DNA from: an uncultured Eubacteriales bacterium
Lineage (GTDB): Bacteria; Bacillota; Clostridia; Peptostreptococcales; Anaerovoracaceae
DNA: 64,000 nucleotides
NCBI GenBank assembly: GCA_910583765.1
Contig: CAJTYS010000005.1
Span: forward strand, 62,001 to 126,000
Reading direction: 5' to 3'
Shown here: positions 45,489 through 53,895 of the stretch, in pieces
Position numbering within the stretch: position 1 is the stretch's first letter
How the letters are laid out: each line of letters starts with the position of its first letter
The notes under the pieces: model-generated
Database searches by the model: none
What the model was told of the DNA's origin: nothing
The model's input: the letters and a program-made list of their open reading frames with translations, nothing else
Translations under genes and position numbers: made by a program

Positions 45489-47072
45489 ATGGGAATGTTT
45501 TTGAACAATGACGATGCGCACGCACAATATGAGGGGATGACAAACAGCCGCTATTTTGTGGATAAATCGGCAATGATTGATGAGTTGATCGACTGCATGG
45601 AAGGGGCGCAAAACGCTCTTTGCTTCACCAGACCGCGTAGATTTGGCAAAAGCGTCATGGCCAATATGGTAGCAGCCTATTTTGGAAAAGCAGGAGACAG
45701 CCGCCAAGTCTTTGATCAATTGGAAATTTCCGATTCAAAGCAGTATGAAAAGTACCTGAACCAGCATAATGTGATTTACATTGATTTTAGTAAAATGCCA
45801 GAGCTTTGCGCAGACTATGAGCGGTATGTCAACCGAATCATAAATGGCTTGAAACAGGACATCAAAGCCAGTTTTGAATGGATAGAGTTTAGTGAAGCCA
45901 TGACTCTTTGGGACATGTTATCCCTGACAAAGGAGCGGTATATTTTTGTCCTGGACGAGTGGGATGCTGTGTTTCATATGACATTCATGACAAATGAAGA
46001 CAAAAACAACTACTTGTTGTTTTTAAAGCAGCTTTTGAAGGATCAGGCTTACGTAGAGCTAGTCTATATGACTGGTGTTTTGCCGATTGCCAAGTATTCC
46101 AGCGGTTCAGAGCTGAATATGTTTGCAGAGTACAGCATGGTAGGAGCAGAGCGCTTTAGTTCCTATTTTGGATTCACAGATGAAGAAGTTGATCAATTAT
46201 ATGAAACATATAAAACCTACACGAAAAATCATAAGATTTCCAGAGAAGACTTGAGGCTGTGGTATGATGGCTACTACAACGCACAGGAAATCAGGCTATA
46301 TAATCCCCGCTCTATTGTCAGCGCTCTCACCAATAATCAGTTGTCTAGTTATTGGACTAGTTCTGGACCATATGATGAAATTTTTTATTGTATCAAAGAT
46401 AGTATCAGTAATGTCCGAGAAGATATCGCTTTGATGATTTCTGGGGAAAGCGTGCCAGCCAGGGTGAGAGAGTACGCGGCCACATCTCAAGAGTTACGTA
46501 CAAAAAACCAGGTGTACTCCGCGATGATCGTCTATGGGCTTTTAACTTATCATGATGGAAACGTGCTGATTCCCAACAAAGAACTGATGGACAAATTCGA
46601 TGAGTTGCTGATGGAAAAAGAGGAGATGGGCTATGTGCATCAGCTGGTGCGGAAATCTCGGGCCATGCTGCGGGCTACGCTGGTAGGCGACACGGATACT
46701 ATGGCAGAAATCATGGAATTTGCGCATGACACAGAAAGCCCGATCCTGCAGTATAACAGCGAAGTGGAATTGGCTGCGATCGTGAATCTGGTCTATTTGG
46801 AAGCAAGAGAGCAATATCATGTGGTAAGAGAGGAAAAGGCGGGAAAGGGATTTGCGGATTTCATATTTTATCCATACAAACCCAGCAAAGACTGTATTCT
46901 TCTGGAATTAAAAGTAAATGCGACACCAAAAGAGGCGATTTTGCAAATTAGAGAGAAGCAATATGCCCTGAACATTACGAGGGATCCTCGATATACTGGA
47001 AGAACCTTGCTAGTGGGCATCGGATATAACTCCAAAAGCAAGACACATGCTTGTAAGGTCGAGGAACTGTGA
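45489..47072 (+). CDS. AAA-ATPase-like protein with C-terminal PD-(D/E)XK nuclease domain
   Basis: A 527-residue protein. Residues 20-300 form the AAA-ATPase_like domain, with YFVDKSAMID, a Walker A-like FTRPRRFGKSVM and the Walker B-like YIFVLDEWDAVF. The C terminus (about 420-527) is a PDDEXK_9-type domain with GFADFIFYP and CILLELKVN, supplying D and ExK. The family is abundant and patchily distributed in gut Firmicutes and Bacteroidetes; a mobile or defence role is suspected but unproven. ATG follows GGGAGGAT. Confidence 0.87.
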   Translation: MGMFLNNDDAHAQYEGMTNSRYFVDKSAMIDELIDCMEGAQNALCFTRPRRFGKSVMANMVAAYFGKAGDSRQVFDQLEISDSKQYEKYLNQHNVIYIDFSKMPELCADYERYVNRIINGLKQDIKASFEWIEFSEAMTLWDMLSLTKERYIFVLDEWDAVFHMTFMTNEDKNNYLLFLKQLLKDQAYVELVYMTGVLPIAKYSSGSELNMFAEYSMVGAERFSSYFGFTDEEVDQLYETYKTYTKNHKISREDLRLWYDGYYNAQEIRLYNPRSIVSALTNNQLSSYWTSSGPYDEIFYCIKDSISNVREDIALMISGESVPARVREYAATSQELRTKNQVYSAMIVYGLLTYHDGNVLIPNKELMDKFDELLMEKEEMGYVHQLVRKSRAMLRATLVGDTDTMAEIMEFAHDTESPILQYNSEVELAAIVNLVYLEAREQYHVVREEKAGKGFADFIFYPYKPSKDCILLELKVNATPKEAILQIREKQYALNITRDPRYTGRTLLVGIGYNSKSKTHACKVEEL

Positions 47073-47165
47073 AAACATGATGATTTCGGAAGGCGTCAAA
47101 GAACAAAGGCGGTTTCGCTGATCTTATTTCTGAGGTGGACTTTGTTGACATTCCCTACATCACAA

Positions 47166-47207
47166 AAACAGCGGGCGCGGGATGATTTCTCCTTGCGCCC
47201 GCTGTTT
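47166..47207. terminator. Terminator for convergent genes
   Basis: A 13-bp perfect stem AAACAGCGGGCGC/GCGCCCGCTGTTT. Read on the minus strand it is followed by TTTTGTG, so it suits the P-type ATPase gene in particular. Confidence 0.85.
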
Positions 47208-47253
47208 CATAACATAAGAAGTTCTATTCTCTGCTGTCAGGAAACGGAAAGAG

Positions 47254-49881
47254 CTATTTCCGTCTTATGGCTGCCAGCTTGCAAAGCTGGATCACCGGAA
47301 TATTGATAAAGGCCAGCCCATACACAGTGAACAGCTGTGCCAGACTTAGGGTCTGCACTTTAAAGACATCATGCAGCCCAGGCACCACCAGGACCAAAGT
47401 GATGAGCACAAGGCCAATGAAAAAGGCACAGATCAAATACACATTGTTAAACACCTTGGAAGTGAACACCACAGGCTTGTTGGACTTGCAGTTGAATCCA
47501 TGAAATAGCCGGGCCGTACACAATGTGCCAAAGGCCAAGGTGCTGCCAAGCAGTGCGCTGCCCTGTCCCGCTGCGGTGAACGCGCCATAATAGCCAATGA
47601 GAAACGCTGCCATGGTGGTAATGCCAATGGAAAGGCCGCCCACGCCAATCCTTCCTAAAAAGCGTTTGGTGAGAATGGACTCATCTGCGGGCCGGGGCTT
47701 TTCCGCCATCAGATCTTTGGAATGAGGCTCCAATCCCAAAGCAATGGCAGGCAGGCTGTCTGTCAATAGGTTGATGAACAGCAGATGGACAGGGGCGAAA
47801 GGCACGGGTAGAGCCGTGATTGAGGCATACAGCACCGCAAGAATCGCACCGAAATTTCCTGAAAGCAAGAACTGGATGGAATTCTTGATGTTCTGGTAAA
47901 TGTTCCGTCCATTTTCCACAGCTTTCACAATGGTGGCAAAATTGTCATCCGTCAGCACCATAGAAGCCGCGTCCTTAGATACCTCACTTCCTGTGATCCC
48001 CATGGCAACGCCGATATCGGCTTGCTTTAGTGCCGGCGCATCGTTTACGCCATCTCCTGTCATGGCCACGATATTGCCTTTATCCTGCCAGGCTCGCACG
48101 ATACGGATTTTGTGTTCTGGGGACACGCGGGCATAGACAGAGATGTTCTCCACAAAATCTTTTAACTCCTCGTCAGACATGGAATCAATGGCAGCTCCTT
48201 CACAGGCTTCGGAATCTTCTTTCAAAATACCGATGCGCTTTGCGATGGCAGCGGCAGTGATTTTGTGATCCCCAGTGATCATGACAGGTTTGATGCCAGC
48301 GGAGACGCATTCAGCTACCGCGGCCATGGACTCTTCTCTCGGAGGATCCATCATGGCAATGAGCCCCAGAAAAGTCAGCTCGGTTTCATCCTCGATCCCA
48401 GGTGAAAAATTGTCGGAGACTTCTTTATAGGCGAAGGCCAGCACCCGCAAGCCATCTTTGGAAAACTCCATGTTTTGATTTTCGATGTTTTCTCGATCCG
48501 CGGCAGTCATGGCACGGGCGGCTCCGTTTATTTGAATGGAAGAGACTCGATCCAGCAGCACATCCACGGCTCCTTTTGTGATCATTAGGGAACGGCCGTC
48601 CATGTGATGACAAGTGGACATGAGTTTTCTGTCGCTGTCAAATGGGATCTCGCTGAATCGTGGAAATTTTTTTCGCAGGCTTTCATAACTGTGGCCAAGA
48701 ACAGTTCCCAGATGGATGAGGGCTGTTTCCGTAGGATCGCCGATTTCCTTTCCATCACTGATGGCAGAGTCATTGCAGAGCATGCTGTCCCGCAGCAGCT
48801 GCATCTGGGTTTGCTGGTTAGTGTCGATTTTTGCGGCTGGGATCCGTTGTTCGTCCAGATAATAAGCTTCCACTGTCATTTTGTTTTGTGTCAGAGTTCC
48901 GGTTTTGTCAGAGCAGATGACAGAAACGCTCCCCAGACCTTCCACGGCCTGGAGTTTCCTGATGATCGCATGTTCTTTCGCCATTTTCTGCGTGCCAAAG
49001 GATAACACGATGGTGACGATGGAACTGAGGGCTTCTGGAATCGCAGCCACTGCCAGCGCCACAGCGAATAAAAACGCCCTGCCTGCGGATTCGCCTCGGT
49101 AAACGCTGATTCCAAAGAGGATGGCACAGAAAACCAGGATCAAAATGGAAAGTTTCTTTCCAAAGTTATCGAGATTGATCTGCAAAGGCGTTTTCTTTTC
49201 AGAAGTTGTTTTTAGCAAAGTGGCGATTTTGCCTACTTCTGTGTCCATGCCAACAGAAGTCACTAAAAAGGATCCCCTGCCGTAGGTAATAAAGCTGCCA
49301 GAATAAACCATGTTGAGACGGTCGCCCAAAGGCGCTTCCCCTTCAATGGGAGCCAGGCCCTTTTCTACCCCAAGGCTCTCTCCGGTCAAGGCGCTTTCAT
49401 CGATTTTTAGGCCAGCGTTTTCCAAAAGCCGCCCGTCAGCAGGCACTGAATCTCCGGCTTCCAAAAAAACCTGGTCGCCGACTGTCACTTCTCTGGACGG
49501 GATCTTGATAATCTTGCCGCTTCGCAAAACTTTAGCTTCTGGCGCGGACATGGCCTTCAGGCTGCTCAAGGACTGCTCGGCTTTGATGGTCTGCACAGTG
49601 CCAAGGATGGCGTTGATGGTGATGACCACTAGAATCACGATAGCGCTTTCCCAATCATCCAAAAGCCCAGAGATGATAGCGGCGGCAATCAAAATGATCA
49701 CTAGAAAATCTTTGAACTGCTCGAAAAAAATCTGGATCGTGGACTTTTTCTTTTCTTCTATCAATTCGTTAGGTCCGAATTTTTTCTGATGTTCCTGAAC
49801 CTGGCTGTCTGAAAGTGGGTCAGCGCTGCCATTGACAGCCTGCCTGACCTGTTCATCTGTCATTTGATAATATTCTCGCAT
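47254..49881 (-). CDS. P-type cation-transporting ATPase (LMCA1/PMCA-like)
   Basis: An 875-residue P2-type ATPase. The phosphorylation site is CSDKTGTLTQNKMTVE; the actuator loop has ALTGES; the hinge is GDGVNDAPALKQADIG; M4 reads VAAIPEALSSIVTIVL and M6 LLTDSLPAIALGLEP, as in bacterial Ca2+-ATPases of the LMCA1 type. ATG 49881 follows GGAGAAAGGAAG; an upstream in-frame start at 49932 is rejected. A Mn2+-sensing riboswitch in the leader suggests manganese export as a real or additional role. Confidence 0.92.
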   Translation of the reverse strand: MREYYQMTDEQVRQAVNGSADPLSDSQVQEHQKKFGPNELIEEKKKSTIQIFFEQFKDFLVIILIAAAIISGLLDDWESAIVILVVITINAILGTVQTIKAEQSLSSLKAMSAPEAKVLRSGKIIKIPSREVTVGDQVFLEAGDSVPADGRLLENAGLKIDESALTGESLGVEKGLAPIEGEAPLGDRLNMVYSGSFITYGRGSFLVTSVGMDTEVGKIATLLKTTSEKKTPLQINLDNFGKKLSILILVFCAILFGISVYRGESAGRAFLFAVALAVAAIPEALSSIVTIVLSFGTQKMAKEHAIIRKLQAVEGLGSVSVICSDKTGTLTQNKMTVEAYYLDEQRIPAAKIDTNQQTQMQLLRDSMLCNDSAISDGKEIGDPTETALIHLGTVLGHSYESLRKKFPRFSEIPFDSDRKLMSTCHHMDGRSLMITKGAVDVLLDRVSSIQINGAARAMTAADRENIENQNMEFSKDGLRVLAFAYKEVSDNFSPGIEDETELTFLGLIAMMDPPREESMAAVAECVSAGIKPVMITGDHKITAAAIAKRIGILKEDSEACEGAAIDSMSDEELKDFVENISVYARVSPEHKIRIVRAWQDKGNIVAMTGDGVNDAPALKQADIGVAMGITGSEVSKDAASMVLTDDNFATIVKAVENGRNIYQNIKNSIQFLLSGNFGAILAVLYASITALPVPFAPVHLLFINLLTDSLPAIALGLEPHSKDLMAEKPRPADESILTKRFLGRIGVGGLSIGITTMAAFLIGYYGAFTAAGQGSALLGSTLAFGTLCTARLFHGFNCKSNKPVVFTSKVFNNVYLICAFFIGLVLITLVLVVPGLHDVFKVQTLSLAQLFTVYGLAFINIPVIQLCKLAAIRRK

Positions 49882-50060
49882 ATGGACTTCCTTTCTCCTG
49901 GCGCGCTGCTCTTTTACACATTTGATTCGCACGAAGGCGCAAAGAGCCGCGCACTAGTGTAGTGTCGGGCTGATCCTTATGGCATCTAGCACTGCATTTA
50001 CCACAATTTCCAACCAGAGGCTACACTAGTTATTTTGCAATGGCGGATACGTTTATATGC

Positions 50061-50104
50061 AAAGAAAAAGACCTTTATCGCATATAAACAATGCAATAAA
50101 AGTC
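50061..50104 (-). terminator. Riboswitch expression platform (intrinsic terminator)
   Basis: On the minus strand GACTTTTATT pairs with GATAAAGGTC around GCAT...ATGC and is followed by TTTTTCTTT. The left arm is the same strand that closes aptamer P1, so the two structures exclude each other; metal binding would favour read-through (an ON switch). Confidence 0.75.
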
Positions 50105-50200
50105 TGGCTGTTTCATTACGGACCGGACAGGAATCGCTGTTCCTGTCGAGCTTGACGGTGTCGTAAACGCTTGTCGCGCCGGCTACTCCCCTTTATTTGT
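50095..50200 (-). promoter_or_regulatory. yybP-ykoY (Mn2+) riboswitch aptamer
   Basis: Read on the minus strand, AATAAAGG leads into GGGGAGTAGC, the hallmark 5' element of yybP-ykoY RNAs, followed by ACACCGTCAAGC and a GACAGGAA/TTCCTGTC hairpin, then the closing CTTTTATT that pairs with AATAAAGG as P1. It lies about 215 bases ahead of the P-type ATPase start, a frequent target of this riboswitch. Confidence 0.87.
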
Positions 50201-50448
50201 ATATTATATTAGCTGTTTCTGGGATTGTTGTCAACTAGTAAATTTTTTTTTGATTTCTACAGATGCACTCTAAAAACAAGTGTCAATGTCAACACCATTT
50301 TTTCCATAGAAAAAAATTTTATGTGAACAAAAAGTTGTGTATATATGAATCTCATAGTAAAATGGACGCATTACTTAGAAGCTATCCAATCCATACTCTT
50401 TATTTTGAGAAAATCGGCCATAATAGCGCTCCGTTTAAAAGCTGGAGC

Positions 50449-51426
50449 ATGAAAAAAGGGAGGAGCATAGTATCTGAAATGATGATTTACGATCAGGAAA
50501 AATTGATGCATGATCTGCATTTATTTAAAGCCGCGTTTGATGCGTCATATGATGGAATCCATATTCTGGATAAGGACGGATATACTCTATATATCAACCA
50601 GGCGTGTGAAAGGATCGAAGGGATCACAATGGAAATGATAGGAGGCAAAACCGTCAGTCAGTGTGTGGAAGAGGGGATATTCAACGATTCAGTTACTTTG
50701 GAAGTCCTGAAAAGAAACACGGTGATAACAAAAAAGCAAAAAGTAAAAAATGGAAAAGAGGTTCTTGTGACAGGTACGCCAATCTATAACGAGGATAAGG
50801 AAATAATTGCCGTTATCGTAAACACAAGAGATATCACAGCACTTTCGACTTTAGAACATGAACTTAAAAAACAGGAACAGCTTGTCAGCGCCTTTTACAA
50901 TGAATTTTCAAAAGCCGCATCCATACAAAAGCTTGAGGATAAATTGATCATGAAAAGTCCAGTCATGAAAAAGGCCCTAACAACTGCGCTTAATGTGGCA
51001 AAAGTGGATTCCAATATACTGATCACAGGGGAATCAGGCACAGGCAAAAGCATGTTTGCCCAAATCATACATGATAACAGCTTGAGAGCCGCAAAGCCAA
51101 TGGTCAAAATTGACTGCGGAGCGATTCCTGAGACTCTCTTTGAATCAGAGCTGTTTGGCTATGAAAAGGGCGCGTTTACAGGGGCTGACCCAAGAGGGAA
51201 AACCGGGCTAGTCGCCCTTGCGGATCATGGAACCTTATTTTTGGATGAAATAGGTGAAGTTCCGCTTTCGCTGCAAGTAAAGCTGCTTAGACTCATTCAG
51301 GAAAACATTTTTTATAAAGTGGGGGGGGACGCCGATACATGTAGATATCAGGATCATAGCCGCGACCAACAAAGATTTGTTTGGGATGGTCGGACAAGGG
51401 CTGTTCCGAGAGGATCTATATTATAG
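50449..51426 (+). CDS. Sigma-54 activator, N-terminal part (frameshifted): PAS and AAA+ domain
   Basis: The frame is open from 50263 but homology starts later; ATG 50449 or 50479 are plausible starts. A PAS domain (DASYDGIHILDKDGYTLYIN) is followed by a sigma-54 AAA+ domain with Walker A GESGTGKS, ELFGYEKGAFTGA and Walker B LFLDEIGEVP. At a run of eight G (51321-51328) the frame shifts after FYKVGG and ends in unrelated residues. With seven G it would continue as VGG-TPIHVDIRIIAATNKDL into the next ORF. The intact protein would probably activate the -24/-12 promoter at 52033. Confidence 0.8.
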   Translation: MKKGRSIVSEMMIYDQEKLMHDLHLFKAAFDASYDGIHILDKDGYTLYINQACERIEGITMEMIGGKTVSQCVEEGIFNDSVTLEVLKRNTVITKKQKVKNGKEVLVTGTPIYNEDKEIIAVIVNTRDITALSTLEHELKKQEQLVSAFYNEFSKAASIQKLEDKLIMKSPVMKKALTTALNVAKVDSNILITGESGTGKSMFAQIIHDNSLRAAKPMVKIDCGAIPETLFESELFGYEKGAFTGADPRGKTGLVALADHGTLFLDEIGEVPLSLQVKLLRLIQENIFYKVGGDADTCRYQDHSRDQQRFVWDGRTRAVPRGSIL

Positions 51427-51877
51427 GATTAATGTGATACCAATTGATATGCCTCCATTACGGGAAAGGAGCGATGATGTGGTTCCCTTGATCATACAGC
51501 AAATGAGAATGAAAAACGAAAAATACGGATATGAGAAATCAATCTCTAATAAAGCGCTGGACTTATTAAAGTCCTACGAGTGGCCTGGAAATGTCAGACA
51601 ATTGGAAAACGTCATAGAACGGATCATGGTGACAGCAGCGGATAATATCATAAAGGCGGAAGACCTGCCAGATTTTCTCCACCAAAAACTAGTGGAAATC
51701 AAGACAGATGGAAGTAAATCATTCAAAGAATTGACAGGCGAATATGAAAAGCAAATTCTCAGTCGTTTTATTGAAAAAGGGTTTACGCCAAAGGAAATGG
51801 CAAAATTGTTATCAATGGACGTTACAAATATAAGGCGGAAGCTGCATAAATATCAAATAGATTTCAAGAGCACTTAG
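51377..51877 (+). CDS. Sigma-54 activator, C-terminal part (frameshifted): AAA+ end and Fis HTH
   Basis: The continuation of the activator in the other frame: GLFREDLYYRINVIPIDMPP, LRERSDDVVPL and YEWPGNVRQLENVIER are the end of the AAA+ domain, and the C terminus (MAKLLSMDVTNIRRKLHKYQ) is the Fis-type HTH. The listed start at 51377 is only the first ATG in this frame; the reading frame is homologous back to the G run at 51321. Either a sequencing error, a broken gene, or a phase-variable tract. Confidence 0.8.
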   Translation: MFGMVGQGLFREDLYYRINVIPIDMPPLRERSDDVVPLIIQQMRMKNEKYGYEKSISNKALDLLKSYEWPGNVRQLENVIERIMVTAADNIIKAEDLPDFLHQKLVEIKTDGSKSFKELTGEYEKQILSRFIEKGFTPKEMAKLLSMDVTNIRRKLHKYQIDFKST

Positions 51878-51914
51878 ATGCAAAGACGCATTTAAGTGCT
51901 CTTTTGCATTTTTT
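51866..51914 (+). terminator. Terminator of the sigma-54 activator gene
   Basis: AAGAGCACTTA pairs with TAAGTGCTCTT with an inner GATGC/GCAT pair, followed by TTTGCATTTTTT; the stop codon is inside the left arm. Confidence 0.85.
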
Positions 51915-51962
51915 GAGAAAAAGACCTTAATGTTAGGGGTTTGCGTTAAAATGGATGAAATT

Positions 51963-51995
51963 AAAATGCGATCCTGCATTTTTGTTTTCTGCAGG
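51963..51995 (+). promoter_or_regulatory. Inverted repeats upstream of the sigma-54 promoter, possible activator site
   Basis: AAAATGC/GCATTTT (centre near 51973) and CCTGCA/TGCAGG (51973-51978 with 51990-51995) lie 40-70 bases ahead of the -24 box. They are candidates for the activator binding site. Confidence 0.4.
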
Positions 51996-52032
51996 GGATC
52001 TCAAAACTGTTGAAAATACAGGGATTTACGAT

Positions 52033-52048
52033 TGGCATCAAACTTGCG
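52033..52048 (+). promoter_or_regulatory. Sigma-54 promoter of the ureohydrolase-creatininase-permease operon
   Basis: TTGGCATCAAACTTGCGG carries GG at 52034-52035 and GC at 52046-52047 with exactly ten bases between, matching TGGCAC-N5-TTGC. It is about 50 bases ahead of the first gene and follows a sigma-54 activator gene. Confidence 0.85.
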
Positions 52049-52095
52049 GTATTAAGAGATATATAAAAATATTCAGCTAAAAAGGAGGATTTTCA

Positions 52096-53043
52096 ATGAA
52101 AAATGATTATCGACCAGTAGACGCGCTAGCGTCACCAAGATTCTGCGGAATCAAGACATTTATGAGGCTGCCATATGTCACAGATTTGACAGATGTTGAC
52201 GCGGCAATCGTAGGGATTCCATTTGATACTGCCACCACGTATCGTACTGGCGCAAGATTTGGTCCTGCTGCGATTAGGGACATGTCTGCTACCATCAGGC
52301 CATTTAATATTGATATGAACATCAATAGTTTTGAGCATATGAATGTGGTGGACATGGGTGACATGAACATTATCCCAGGCTATATCGAAGACACTTATAA
52401 AATCATCGAGGATCAATGTTTTAAAGTGCTGGAGGCTGGGGCAGTTCCAATTTGTCTGGGTGGGGATCACTCCGTGACGCTTGGAGAATTAAGAGCCGCA
52501 GCGAAAAAACACGGGCCGCTGGCATTCGTGCATTTCGATTCTCATACGGATACGGTATCTTCGTACTTTGGAAAGGACTATTGCCATGGAACACCGTTTT
52601 ACCATGCTATAAAAGAAGGCCTGATTGATACGAAGCATTCCATACAAGTAGGGATGCGGGGGAATTTGTATGAGCCCAATGGGTTTCAAGACTCGGAGGA
52701 TCTGGGGTTAGAAGTGATAACCGCGAAGGAAATGCATAAAATCGGGATCGAAGCTACAGCCGAGAGGATCATGAAACGCGTAGACGGTAAAAAGGCGTTT
52801 CTCACCTTTGACATTGATTTCGTGGATCCGGCCTACGCTCCAGGGACCGGCACCATTGAGATCGGTGGATTTTCAAGCTACGAAACCATGGAATTGCTTT
52901 GCGGCGTCAAAGATTTGGATGTTAAGGCTTTTGATTTGGTGGAAGTCGCGCCAATGTATGATCCGGCACAAATTACGGCGTTCCTTGCTGCGAATATCGT
53001 CCATGATTTTATTGCCATGGTCGCTCGCAAAAGGGCAGACTAA
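52096..53043 (+). CDS. Agmatinase/arginase-family ureohydrolase
   Basis: A 315-residue binuclear manganese enzyme that hydrolyses a guanidino compound to urea and an amine. Metal ligands are visible as GGDHS (H125), HFDSHTD (D148, H150, D152) and TFDIDFVDP (D239, D241). The serine in DSHTD replaces the usual alanine. The N-terminal FCGIKTFMRLP and RTGARFGP occur, as I recall, in guanidino-acid hydrolases as well as agmatinases. It opens a sigma-54-controlled operon with a creatininase and an NCS1 permease, so creatine or guanidinoacetate is a candidate substrate; agmatine remains possible. ATG follows AAAGGAGG. Confidence 0.88.
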   Translation: MKNDYRPVDALASPRFCGIKTFMRLPYVTDLTDVDAAIVGIPFDTATTYRTGARFGPAAIRDMSATIRPFNIDMNINSFEHMNVVDMGDMNIIPGYIEDTYKIIEDQCFKVLEAGAVPICLGGDHSVTLGELRAAAKKHGPLAFVHFDSHTDTVSSYFGKDYCHGTPFYHAIKEGLIDTKHSIQVGMRGNLYEPNGFQDSEDLGLEVITAKEMHKIGIEATAERIMKRVDGKKAFLTFDIDFVDPAYAPGTGTIEIGGFSSYETMELLCGVKDLDVKAFDLVEVAPMYDPAQITAFLAANIVHDFIAMVARKRAD

Positions 53044-53114
53044 AAGACAATGCCATTTGTTTTGAACGATCGCACAAGTTATATGAAAAGGTGTTTTAGA
53101 AAGGAAGGTAGAAA

Positions 53115-53861
53115 ATGAGTGTAATGATGCAAGAAATGTCCTGGCAGGAATTTGACAAAAAAAGAAAGGATTCCATCCTCTTCCTGCCCGTGGGTTCCAC
53201 GGAACAGCACGGCCCCATGCTGCCCCTGTCCGTGGACTGTGTCATTTCAGCGGGCATCTGCGAAGAGCTGGCTGAAAGAGTGGACGGAATCGTGGCCCCC
53301 ACCATCTGTTACGGATACAAGTCCGCCCCGCTTTCCGGTGGCGGCCCTCTGTTTCCCGGCACTGTGGATCTGAACGGGAGCACTCTGCAAAACCTGGTGT
53401 ACGATGTGCTGGAGGAGTTCATTCGAGACGGAGTGAAGAAATTTTTCATCCACAACGGCCATTATGAGAATGAAGCCTTCATCATCGAAGCCATTGACCT
53501 GCTTTCCCAAAAGCATGAAGACGTGACCTTCATCGAGAGCAGCTGGTGGGACGTGATGAGCGACTCGATCATCGACAAAGTGTTCGACGAATTCCCGTAT
53601 CCTGGGATCGAACTGGAACATGCGGGAGTGCTGGAAACTTCTCTGACCATGTATTTCAGGCCGGACCTGGTCCACATGGAACGGTTCGTGGAAGACGGGG
53701 TGGAAGAGGAGTTGAATTTCAGGATCTACCCTGCCTCTAAGATCAAAGTGCCCAAGACCGGACTTTTGACAACTGCCAGGACCAGCTCTCGGGAAAAGGG
53801 GGAATTGCTGGTCAAGGACATCGTGGACCACTATGTGGAGATCATTCAGGAAAGGATGTAA
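53115..53861 (+). CDS. Creatininase (creatinine amidohydrolase)
   Basis: A 248-residue enzyme opening the creatinine ring to creatine. Metal ligands of the Pseudomonas enzyme (from memory E34, H36, D45, H120, E122) appear here at a constant offset of four: E30 and H32 in STEQHGP, D41, H116 and E118 in NGHYEN. The substrate-side tryptophans are in SSWWDV, H169 is in ELEHAGVLETS, and the C terminus has TARTSSREKGEL. This specific set, above all NGHYEN, separates it from other creatininase-family proteins such as MftE. It is visibly richer in GC than both neighbours, hinting at a separate origin. ATG follows AAAGGAAGG. Confidence 0.88.
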   Translation: MSVMMQEMSWQEFDKKRKDSILFLPVGSTEQHGPMLPLSVDCVISAGICEELAERVDGIVAPTICYGYKSAPLSGGGPLFPGTVDLNGSTLQNLVYDVLEEFIRDGVKKFFIHNGHYENEAFIIEAIDLLSQKHEDVTFIESSWWDVMSDSIIDKVFDEFPYPGIELEHAGVLETSLTMYFRPDLVHMERFVEDGVEEELNFRIYPASKIKVPKTGLLTTARTSSREKGELLVKDIVDHYVEIIQERM

Positions 53862-53895
53862 GTTATTTTCACTGATTTAAGGAAAGGAGCCTGAT

